Source: Rhizophlyctis rosea
Lineage: Eukaryota > Chytridiomycota > Chytridiomycetes > Rhizophlyctidales > Rhizophlyctidaceae
Direction: 5' to 3'
Assembly: GCA_027596075.1 (NCBI GenBank)
Contig: JADGJC010000191.1
Location: 41,115 to 71,634 of the forward strand
Length of the DNA stretch: 30,520 nucleotides
The position numbers and the translations under genes are program-made. Below are positions 1-10,094 of this stretch, piece by piece. Positions within the stretch are counted from its first letter, which is position 1, and every line of letters begins with the position of its first letter. The notes under the pieces were generated by a model. That model did no database searches. It was not told where the DNA came from and saw only the letters and a program-made list of their open reading frames with translations.

Positions 1-1671
1 CTCCCCACCCTCCAAATCCCTCAACACCATCCCCAACCTAACAACCTTCCTCTGCCATAACTCCGTCGAATAACTAACACACATACTAATCACTAAACAC
101 GCCATGAAATTAAACACCCAATACAAGCTTCGCCCCTGTATGCTCGCTACAACAATAAAAGGCGTAAAGACTACAAAGGAGAATTGGTAGGTGTAAGGTA
201 GACGGAAGAGCGTCGCGACGTTGAACATTTGACCCATTATGGGACATACGGCGCCGTAGAATTTGTTTCGTTGGTCGGCTACGTAGGGTGGGGGGTATGT
301 GTTTTTGGCGTTGTAGGCGCAGCAGCCGGGGAAGTAGGGGACGGCTTCCCAGTGGAATGCGAGACAGATTGTTATGGTGCAGATCATGCAGATTAGGCCG
401 TAGAGGATGAAGATGTCGCGGTGGTGTTTGCGGGTTAGTTGGTAGATTATTATGAGGAGGAAGGTCAGGATGAGGATACCGATGATTGTAAGTGCGTCGG
501 GTTCCGTGATGCGTTTGTTGATTAGCGAGACTGCGATGTGTTTGAGGAAGTAGAATAGGAGGTAGGTTAGGACGCCGATGTATCCGCTTTCGTAGCTTAT
601 AACTCGGTGACGGCCTTCGATTGTGGGATCGTCCCATCGTAGCAGCGCGACGTTTAGAGCTTGTTTCCACGTTTTCTTATCCAATATCACGGTCTGTAAA
701 CTAACTTTCCTATTCTGCCTCCCACCCATCGCGCCCCCACCAGCCTGACTTCTCGTACCCGGCAACGTCCCACCATTACCACTGTTACCACCACCACCAC
801 CACCAACCCCTCGTCCCCTCTCCCTCTCCACAACCCTAAACCGAATATCATACTGCCACCTCACATCCAGACACCTCAAATCAACCCCACACCTCCGACA
901 AGTATGCCAAATCCACGTCTCATAAATCCTCCTCGTAACAAGCGAATAATGCACCGGCAACATCGTCGCACACAAACTTATCCCCATCGTCGCGACAGCC
1001 CGTGCCGACTCGCCGCGGTACATCACCACGCTGATGATAATTCTTATTATGACCGACACGGCGCTGGCGAGTATGGGGATGTACGGGTGGAGAGCGACGG
1101 TGAAGAGGGAGGTGGCGAGCGTGAGGTGGGATTGTATGTCTTCGCCTGCGCCGTTGGGGTCGGTTGAGTCGAGGGCGTAGATGAGTTCGAAGAGGACGAG
1201 GTTGGAGAAGATGAAGGTTATTGCTGCGGTCGTTTTGATGGGTTTCCAATGCGCGCGTGTAGATGGGTGAAAAGTACTTAGACACGACAACGCACTAACG
1301 CCAACTAATATGCCTGACAAATACATCCTGTGTAACCGCAAAGCAGATGGAGCATCCAGGAAGAGTGTTAGGAAGTACATGATGTAGCATACACACACAG
1401 CAGCAGTGAGGTTCCGTAAACCGGTTTGACCGACGGTGTCGAGGTATGCGTGGAATGCTTGGCGCTCGCATGGGTCTGTTAGTTGGAGGGTCCAGTCTAT
1501 GGGGGTTTCGCGGAAGGTTTTTAGGGTGGAGGTTCCGACTACTATGTTTAGGTTTAGGGGGACGGCGATGGTTATGGGTGGGATGGGGCGTTTTAGGGTT
1601 GGGGAGAAGGGTGGTGGGTAGTCTTTTTCGTAGGGGGGGTCGGGAGTGCGGGTTTGGTCGCAGGTGGGCAT
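1..1671 (-). CDS. multi-pass membrane protein, 3' end beyond the left edge
   Basis: One uninterrupted frame of 557 codons runs from the ATG at 1671 to the window edge, with no intron needed. I do not recognise the family. After a Pro-rich N-terminus of about 60 residues there are roughly five hydrophobic segments (about residues 90-240). A cytoplasmic-looking stretch follows, with a CRRCG motif and a Gly-rich linker (about 280-325). Five more segments follow, from about residue 365 to 545, with a Cys-bearing loop (PGCCAYNAKN) between them. The last visible part, YSTELWQRKVVRLGMVLRDL, is an amphipathic, charged helix directly after the final membrane segment. That is where receptor-type signalling enzymes such as class III nucleotide cyclases place their signalling helix, but no catalytic domain is visible, so this is only a guess. 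It is divergent from the P450 gene. The reading frame is secure; the function is not. Confidence 0.7.
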   Translation of the reverse strand, partial: MPTCDQTRTPDPPYEKDYPPPFSPTLKRPIPPITIAVPLNLNIVVGTSTLKTFRETPIDWTLQLTDPCERQAFHAYLDTVGQTGLRNLTAAVCVCYIMYFLTLFLDAPSALRLHRMYLSGILVGVSALSCLSTFHPSTRAHWKPIKTTAAITFIFSNLVLFELIYALDSTDPNGAGEDIQSHLTLATSLFTVALHPYIPILASAVSVIIRIIISVVMYRGESARAVATMGISLCATMLPVHYSLVTRRIYETWIWHTCRRCGVDLRCLDVRWQYDIRFRVVERERGRGVGGGGGGNSGNGGTLPGTRSQAGGGAMGGRQNRKVSLQTVILDKKTWKQALNVALLRWDDPTIEGRHRVISYESGYIGVLTYLLFYFLKHIAVSLINKRITEPDALTIIGILILTFLLIIIYQLTRKHHRDIFILYGLICMICTITICLAFHWEAVPYFPGCCAYNAKNTYPPPYVADQRNKFYGAVCPIMGQMFNVATLFRLPYTYQFSFVVFTPFIVVASIQGRSLYWVFNFMACLVISMCVSYSTELWQRKVVRLGMVLRDLEGGE

Positions 1672-2551
1672 TGTGAAGGGAGAACGACGTGACTGCTTAA
1701 GGGGGACCAAACGAGCTTTTTGGGTGCTGTGAATTCATGCGGTAGAAAGGAGGTAGATCCAAGTTCTGTACATTGGTACAGTCGGAGCTATCTCCCTCAA
1801 CACAAGTCCGCGGTAACATTCCTGAGCGTCTTTCCAGTCTATACGCTCTGTCATGCTTCCCCATTGTGAAATGATTCGATGCGAAAAGGGTTCATGTGGG
1901 TCCACATTCGGCCGCTTCGATATTTATGTCAGTTTTTGGGGTCGCTTTTCATCAATCTGTGAAGGGGCACCCCAGTGATCGAGGTGCAGTGTGGGTAGGG
2001 GTTCTGGCTCATACGATCGGGATGGCTCCATTGGGCAGGGTCACATCGACCTGTCAAACTTGTTTTACACATGCAAGATTAAAGTGCATGCGTTCGTTGG
2101 TATGAAGGACTGCAAGAATCTTGGTGGAAGAGCTGTTGCTGCCGTCACCGGCAATGCAAATCCCGCGACGGAAACGGACATCATCACGATGCTCATTGCC
2201 GCGTCATTACATAGGTAGAAGCCTTCGTGACATCTGTTGACCCTCCCAATTACTCGGTCTTCAAACGGCACGATGCCTCGACGATGGTGTAAAGGAAACG
2301 GAGATTCGGAGCTTGACGCGAAAGCAGTCCTGCAAAGAAGGTGGTTGAAACCCAAAACGCGCGGGACCATGCGGAGTGTGGCTTGGCTCCGTGTTGGCCC
2401 GGACGCCAACAAGGGGCCAAAAATGCCAACCTTCAAAAAAGTCCAGACTGCGGACCCCTTTCCCTCATCCTTATCACCGCCTCTCACACCATGCGCCATA
2501 CATCCATTATATAAGTAGCAGAACGAGCGCTCAATCACCCTCGGTTCATCC
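1672..2551. other. intergenic region between divergent genes
   Basis: This 880-bp spacer separates the start codons of the membrane protein (-) and the P450 (+), so it should hold both promoters. Apart from the TATA-like box near the P450 start I see no RNA gene, repeat or convincing coding exon. Open frames inside it have no recognisable protein and no splice structure. Confidence 0.6.
2507..2515 (+). promoter_or_regulatory. TATA-like box of the P450 gene
   Basis: The sequence TTATATAAG lies 37 nt upstream of the P450 start codon at 2552, so any transcript from it would have a very short 5' leader. The match to the TATA consensus is good. Function is inferred from position only. Confidence 0.5.
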
Positions 2552-4408
2552 ATGTCATCCAACACAACCCACATCCTCTCCCCTTTCCAAACTTACCTGC
2601 AACCGCAAATCCTCCCATCCGGCACCCTCCTCCTCCTCATCCCCCTCTCCCTCCTCCTCCACCGCAAAATGACAACGCCCAACACCAAACTCCCAACCCC
2701 AGAAGGCTCCTGGCCCCTCGTAGGCTCCCTTCCCGTCCTCCTCCCCTACCTCAAAACCCAACGCCTCGTCGAATTCTTCGCAGTCCACCAACGCGCCCTC
2801 AACATACCTCTCTACAATGCCGCACTCTTAGGCCGGTTCACGCCTATTCTTGCTGATCCCCATGAGGCGAAGCGTTTGCTGACGGAAACCGACACGTTTG
2901 TGAGGAGTGATACGTTGGAACGGACAGCGATGGGTGTATCAAAGTTCGCGTTGTTCTTACTCCCGACGGGTCCGACGTGGAAGAGGCACAGGAAACTCGT
3001 ACAACCGGGGTTTGCGCCGTTGCATATTCGGAAAACCGTGCCGGTCGCGGTTCGGTTGGCGGATCGGTTGGTGGGTGTTTGGAGGGATCTCCTTGCGGCT
3101 GATGAGGACATCGTAGTCGACATCCAGCACCACTTCAAGTGTTTGACGCTTGAAGTCATTGGGGAGGTAGCTATTGGGGGTTACGAGTTCAATATCGTAC
3201 CGACGTTAGGAACACCGGAGAGTGTCAACCATAAGACTGCGGAGTTGCAAGCTATGGAAGACTTGGTGGATGGGATGGCGAGACGGTATGGGTCTCCGCC
3301 TATGATATGGCGGTTGTTGGGTGTGACTGAACGGGATTTGAGGCCCCATGTGGAGATTTTGAAGAATGTTGCGAGGGAGGTGATTAGAACGAAACGGGAA
3401 AGTGCGGAGTCCGCAGTTGTGGTCCCGTCAAGTGATGAGACTTCCACAACAACCGCAAGACCTGCCAAGGAACTTGATGTCCTGGACCGCCTGCTCCATC
3501 CCCTATCATCTGGCGACACGTTGACAGAGGAGGAGATCATTGACGAGGCATTGGGATTCATCATGGCCGGTCACGAGACATCTTCCAACGCAATCCTGAA
3601 CACCACCTTGTTCCTATGTCACAATCCTGATAAGCGTGCCAAACTAGTAGAGGAGATTGCTCGCGTCCTGGGCAAAGGCGGTGTACCTACTTGGGAGAAC
3701 TTGAGCGAGCTGAAGTACTTGGATTGTGTCATCAAGGTGTGTTCATCACCACTATTTCCAACGTATTTGAATGAATGTCGTTTCGATTTGGTGGATGCGT
3801 GGTGCTGATGCACTTTCCTTGAATAATATAATCGTAGGAAGTCCAACGACTAGCCAATCCCATCGGTCTAAACCCGCGCACCACAATCAAGGACACAACA
3901 CTCTGTGGTCACTTCATTCCCAAAAATGTACGTTCATCGTACCTCATCTGTCTCAGCATACAAATCCACTCCACAACTCACATACTTACTTTTAGACGGA
4001 AGTAATCCTCAACATCCACTCCCTCCACCGATCCCCAGAACATTGGGGCCCAACCGCAGACCACTTCATCCCCGAACGATGGACAGACGACCCATTAGCG
4101 AAGGAAGCGGAAGCAAAGGGCGCATATATGCCTTTTGGTGCTGGGGAGATGATGTGTGTTGGGTTTAGGATGGCGTTGGTGGAGATCAAGGTATGAAGGC
4201 TGGACAGTAATTGTGATTTCTGTTTCGTGAGTGACGGAATCATTTCTCATATACGATTTCTGTATAGGTGATCATCATCCGCCTGTTGCAGAACTTTGAT
4301 TTGCAACTCCTTCCTGAATCGGAGCAGAAGTTCAAGTGGAGTACGCATGGGGTTCCATCTACATATAAGGGCGGTGTGTTGGTGAAGTTGAAGGACTTCA
4401 GGCAGTAG
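2552..4408 (+). CDS. cytochrome P450 monooxygenase
   Basis: Exons 2552-3736, 3838-3927, 3996-4190 and 4268-4408 join in phase to 536 residues, a normal length for a microsomal P450. The N-terminus has a hydrophobic anchor (about residues 18-36) followed by a Pro-rich hinge (LPTPEGSWPLVGSLP), so the enzyme should sit on the ER facing the cytosol. The I-helix oxygen-binding motif is AGHET at 339-343. The K-helix ExxR (E396-R399) starts exactly at the exon 2 boundary. The PERW motif is at 451-454. The haem loop is FGAGEMMCVG with axial Cys479. The loop is unusual: the position normally Arg or His in FxxGxRxCxG is Met477. The enzyme should use NADPH-P450 reductase to oxidise a small hydrophobic substrate that I cannot name. 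There is no biosynthetic cluster around it. Confidence 0.93.
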
Positions 4409-4739
4409 CTTGACGCTTTGCACTGCAGTCATATCAAACTCGAGCCAGTTGGCGTCAGTCAAGATATATCGTATACCCTCTCAAATATACAAGACTAGAC
4501 AAAAACAGGAGTGCTCCGTTGGTCAGACTTTTGTTTACAAGGGCTCACGTGACATCGACCCGTAGCGATTGATCTGATTTCATCAACATGTTGTTATCAT
4601 TCAAAAACAGCAGCACTCTTACATTATACATCAAAATTCGTCATTCAAAAAAAGAAAGCATTACGATTACATACACGCCTTACAGCATACAAGATGGGAA
4701 CTTCGGAAGCAAATGCAAAACTCAGCGACAAATGAGAGC
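4409..4739. other. spacer between convergent 3' ends
   Basis: This 331-bp region lies between the 3' ends of the P450 and YOP1 genes and should hold both 3' UTRs. An 8-bp palindrome TCACGTGA (4545-4552), an E-box core, is the only motif I noticed. No gene is seen. Confidence 0.5.
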
Positions 4740-5749
<1,010 letters not shown>

Positions 5750-6945
5750 TTAGAAGAGATGGGTATGCGCGTGTGAATATGAGATTTGAGTTCTGATGAA
5801 GTGTGTGAGAAAGAAACTTCCTTGGGAAAGGAGGCGTGTTGGTGGATGTTGTCACGATAAGGCGCAGAATGTGCCATGTTTTGCACGCCGGGGGCCCAGG
5901 CACCGAGTGGCTTGTGACCTATTTGGGCAGACAGGGCACTGACAGGGCACAACAAAAATGGTCTAATGGTGGCGCAATATGAGGCTGGGGAGTCTTGGAT
6001 TACATAAGCGGCTAAATCGAAAACCCAAGCCAAATCGCTTGATTCGCTTCTCCCTTTTTCGTTGTCTTCTTTCCTTTGAATGTCAAAACACTGCACATCT
6101 CACTTACGAGGCTCGGACGTCTGGTAGCCATATATGCAGCTCATGATCAGGTTCAAACCCTGACTGAGTTTTTGAGGCTTAGCGACTGGGAGGGCCGTCG
6201 TCCAGTCGTGAAGCCGAGGTCCGAGCTTTTTGCATCGGGCATGCCCTACTCGTGATTGCAAGTTCACGGGCTCGCAGGGTGGTGCGTGAGTCGGTGAATA
6301 CCCCGGCGTTTCGTTGCCCCCACAGATAATCGGCAAGTCATATCAGCAACCCTCCCCGTTCTATACCACACAGGCAATACCTTTTACGCTGGCGTCCGGC
6401 CATACGCTTTCCACGTTCTTCACTGGCGTCCGGCCACGAACTTGATACACTGCCGACCGGCGGTAACGCATTCAAGAATCCTTCAAGAGACTTTAATGGC
6501 TGTACGGATCGATGTGGAACCCGCATATAGTCATTAAATTTGTAACGAATATGAAAACATCATGTGCAACCTATGTGGCATTGAAGATGTTCGATATTTT
6601 GGATGATCCTTACTATCAATGATGAGCAAATTTGAAAGTTTTGAAAAGTAGCAGCAGCAGCAGTCATATATACGAATGCTTAGAAGTAAATTGTTGGAGT
6701 ACCTATTTCGTGGTTTGCGGTATTATGCTCGTGTGGATGATGTCACAGAAATGTTCTGTGCGACTGTGAGGGTGGCGCCCGTTTGCAGTTGGGAGTGCAA
6801 AACCAAGGTTCGACTCCGACCTTGGAGGCCTTGCTGCAGCCTGCCACAATCTTTTCAAATTTCCACCCAAACCATCCACATCATCCCTTTTGGGCCCTTT
6901 GACCACACGATTGCACCATCTGTATACGTTCAACGTCCTACTCCA
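5750..6945. other. intergenic region upstream of YOP1 and of the F-box gene
   Basis: About 1.2 kb separates the divergent starts of YOP1 (-) and the F-box gene (+). I see a short AGC repeat near 6650-6663, the direct repeat listed separately, and an inverted repeat CCAAGGT/ACCTTGG (6803-6825). An in-frame ATG at 6676 would extend the F-box protein by 90 residues, but that stretch does not look like protein. No convincing gene is seen. Confidence 0.5.
6389..6436. repeat. direct repeat of 14 bp, two copies
   Basis: CTGGCGTCCGGCCA occurs at 6389-6402 and again at 6423-6436, 34 bp apart start to start, in the non-coding region between YOP1 and the F-box gene. The flanks are partly alike (ACGCT and TCACT before; CGTTCTT and CGAACTT nearby). 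Function is unknown; it could be a pair of regulatory sites or a small duplication. Confidence 0.6.
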
Positions 6946-7938
6946 ATGCCTCCATCGCCACCCGTCCCAGTTCTCCCGTTCGAACTCCTTCATCACGTGG
7001 CGCAATTTTGCGACGCGCCAACTTTGCGCATAATGGAGGGAACCAATAGAGGTGTTAGGGAGATAGGTAAGCAATCCTTGGCCACAGGTGATCGGGACCA
7101 CACCCAGTCGGTACCGTTTCTGGCAACTTACTGACGTTGCAATTGTCTTTCAGTTAATGCAGCCTTCCGCTCGCGCTGTCAATACTACTGGCCGGATATT
7201 CACACACAAAACCTTCACGAAATCACACTGGAAGTAGAGCCCGCAGCGTTGTATGTCCCCCTCACGCCTAATGAATCGATCCTCTCGGCTCAATCGCTAT
7301 CCACAACTCCGCCACCTCCACCAAAACCCATAGTGCAATCCGTTTGGCGTCGTTTCTATGACCTGCGATCCAATCCTCACGCCAAATTCGCCCGGCTTTC
7401 TTTCCCGTCTTCCTCAGAATCTTCAGGCGAATCGTCAAATAGTCCGCCAAGACCTGCTGCCTCCTCAACGCCCGCATCGACTTTTCAGAACTCCTCCACC
7501 GAAGCCAGCGCACTATCATCCTCTACGGCCTCTCAACCAACACCCACTACCCCTCTAGTATCCACCCCTTCCACGCCTACTCTCCCCACCAGTGCACAAA
7601 CTGCCTTAGCAGCATCGACATTCGTCGTCGCGGAGCGCATGAAAGTTGTTTATTGGCATTTTCGAAAGATGAGGAAATTGCTTGTGAAAGCAAGGTGCGA
7701 GCGGGAGGCGGCAATTTTGGCGGAAGGTGGTAACACCCAGGCGGAGGATGAAAGGCGAGAGGTCGGGGAAGGAGAGGCAGGGAATGTATGCGAGTCGAAC
7801 GGAGGGGATGTTGAGGGTGAATCAGGTGAAGCTGATCCACTAGCTGACGCAAAGGAGAAGCTGGCGCAGACGGCAATTACCATAGAGGAGACCATAGGTA
7901 GAGTCTCTGCTACACTAGAAAATGCTAGTTCAAATTAA
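6946..7938 (+). CDS. F-box-like protein
   Basis: Exons 6946-7066 and 7154-7938 give 301 residues. The N-terminus (LPFELLHHVAQFCDAPTLR, then a basic helix ending VNAAFRSRCQYYWPDI) has the spacing of an F-box, which would bind SKP1 and recruit substrates to an SCF ubiquitin ligase. The middle (about residues 90-190) is a Ser/Thr/Pro-rich, disordered stretch. The C-terminal third is charged and probably helical (ERMKVVYWHFRKMRKLLVKA, then acidic repeats). No LRR, WD40 or Kelch substrate module is seen. I chose the ATG at 6946 because it sits just before the F-box; an in-frame ATG at 6676 is possible but less likely. The 3' end is uncertain: removing a possible 42-nt intron (7898-7939), which contains the stop, would extend the protein to 8025. 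Confidence 0.7.
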
Positions 7939-8393
7939 GCTAGGCGCGAGGATGTGATAAAACGGCTCCTGGATGAGGATTCGGAGAAGTGCGATGTAGT
8001 TATGGTTTTGGTATGCGTTTCATAGAGGTCACTTTACGATCCGGAACTGGGTTGGTCGTTGTACCAGGAAATTTAGAAAGTTGGTGAAATCTGGAAAGTT
8101 TTAAATTGAAGTCAAAGTTTTGGTGGAAGCTCTACTGGCAATCACATTCATGATTCGACAACGAGCAACGCTATGCAGGACTCAAACTCATGGAACACTT
8201 ATTGCTTCGTTCATCAATTTGAAGATAGTTTGGAGCAGTGCAAAACCTGTAGGGTTAAATATAGGCCAGCATTTTAGTATGTGGCTCCAACCGTTGGTTA
8301 ATGACACTCCAGCCAAAGTTGACGAGTGTTCCGTTGGCCATCAAAACAACTTAAGGTACGCTTCCCCTCCGCTTGACCTGCAATCTTCACACC
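7939..8393. other. spacer between the F-box gene and LST8
   Basis: This 455-bp region follows the F-box gene and precedes LST8 on the same strand. Its first 87 bases may be coding if the 42-nt intron is real (same frame, charged residues such as REDVIKRLLDEDSEK). The rest shows no gene or repeat that I can support. Confidence 0.4.
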
Positions 8394-9887
8394 ATGGCAC
8401 AACGAAACGCAGGGAAGCAGCTGCCGCCGCAGCTAATGCAGCAGCATATGCAACAACAACAACTTCTAGCTCAACAACAAGCTGCACAACAGGCCGCTCA
8501 GCAAGCTGCGAGTGCGACGGAGGTCGTGCTGGCCACCGCCGGCTACGATCACACAATTCGGTTTTGGGAGGCGCTGAGTGGCATCTGTTTGAGGACAATA
8601 CAGCACCCAGACTCGGTATGCATACTGTTCCTGTATAGGAGTGACGGCACGAATTGTAACGTTTATGGAGCTTTAGCAAGTAAATAGACTAGCGATATCT
8701 CCAGATAAACGGTACTTGGCAGCGGCAGGTAATGCAGTTTATGTTGCGCACAGCGTGTGACAGACGTTACTGACCGCGCAGAATGGTGCAGGAAACCCAC
8801 ACGTCCGGCTATATGAGGTGCAGACAAATCAACCCAATCCAGTTAGTACTCCAACGCGCGTTTTAATGGTTTCAGGGAGCGTGGAAGTTGACGTGTTGCC
8901 GCAATAGATAACATCATTTGATGGACATACCGGGAACGTCACCGCAGTTGCGTTTCAATCTGCGGGCCGGTGGATAGTGACAGGGAGTGAAGACGGGACA
9001 ATCAAGATTTGGGACGTAAGGTAACGATGATGCTGGACATGGTTGCTGTCGGGAAAATGGTGGCATAACACGCTTCAAAAATGAAGAGCACCAGGCATCC
9101 AGCGTGACTACGAATTGAAAGCTCCTGTAAACGATGTCATCATTCATCCGAACCAAGGAGAATTGATCTCGTGTGATCAGAATGGGGCCATCAAAGTGTG
9201 GGATCTGGGGGAAAACACGTGTACTCATGAGCTGGTATGGATTGCAGCGTGCGATCTCATTGTGAGCTGTAAGTTTACTAACGTGACATCAGTTGCCTGA
9301 AGAGGACACGCCGGCGAGATCAGTAACGATGGCAGCTGATGGGAGCATACTGGTGGCTGCAAACAACAAGGTACAATGGGAAGGCGGGATTTTATGAAGG
9401 TGGGAAGAGGTTGACGCTAACACGGGACACGCACGTACAGGGCAATTACTACGTATGGAAGACGCGTAGTAAAGGCGATATGACCGACCTAGAAGCCCTC
9501 ACAAAGGTCCAAGCACACAACAAATACATCACCAAATGCGTCCTCAGCCCCGACACAAGGTAAATCTCCACAAGTCATCCCATTATGTTGCCAATAACAC
9601 GCAGCCGCTCAATCGCACCATCCAGATACCTAGCAACCTGCTCCGCCGACCACACCGTCAAAATCTGGAACACCGCCGACCATAAATTCACCCTCGACAA
9701 AACCCTGACAGGCCATCAAAGATGGGTGTGGGACTGCGCATTTTCCGCTGACTCGGCGTACCTTGTTACGGGGTCGTCGGACCATACTGCTAAATTGTGG
9801 GATCTGAGCACAGCGGAGACGATACGGCAGTATAGTGGGCATCAGAAGGCTGTGGCGAGTGTGGCGTTGCATGATATTAGTTTATGA
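8394..9887 (+). CDS. LST8: TOR complex WD40 subunit LST8
   Basis: Eight exons (8394-8615, 8677-8728, 8792-8841, 8908-9020, 9087-9234, 9293-9370, 9441-9559, 9626-9887) join in phase to 347 residues. The body is the seven-blade WD40 propeller of LST8 (mLST8/GbetaL, S. pombe Wat1), with characteristic segments such as [48 protein letters not shown] and [15 protein letters not shown]8 binds the TOR kinase domain and stabilises it in TORC1 and TORC2. The start is the ATG at 8394 in the context ACCATGG. The oddity is an added N-terminus of about 40 residues made almost wholly of Gln and Ala (residues 9-38), not present in the compact yeast or animal proteins as I know them. All seven introns are 58-70 nt. 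Confidence 0.95.
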
Positions 9888-10094
9888 TACATGGGTGGCG
9901 GTGGGTGAGTTTGAGAGGTGGAAATGGGGGTGGGCGGAAGCTGTAGAAATGTATATATTACATAAATCGAATTGTTGAAACAGAGTATTGCGGGAATCTT
10001 GTTTTGAAGGAGGGTGTGTTACAATGGGGCAATCAGGGTTGACGTGTCGGTAATATGCTGCTGGACCCGAATCCGGACGAGTTCGCAGCTAGTT

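Noticed and set aside
110..670. 186-codon minus-strand open frame rich in Arg, Pro and His
   Set aside because: It is a frame shadow of the membrane protein, whose own frame is open through the whole region and gives clear membrane segments.
2065..2574. 169-codon minus-strand open frame over the P450 promoter
   Set aside because: It overlaps the P450 start and TATA-like box, has no recognisable domain or splice partner, and its composition does not resemble the other exons.
6807..6817. GGTTCGACTCC, a perfect tRNA B-box
   Set aside because: The flanking bases cannot form a 5-bp T stem around TTCGACT, and no D or anticodon arm folds upstream. It sits in a plain inverted repeat CCAAGGT/ACCTTGG instead.
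8120..8638. 172-codon plus-strand open frame
   Set aside because: Its second half is the LST8 first exon read in another frame (the Gln/Ala tract becomes Ala and Thr runs); the first half has no protein character.
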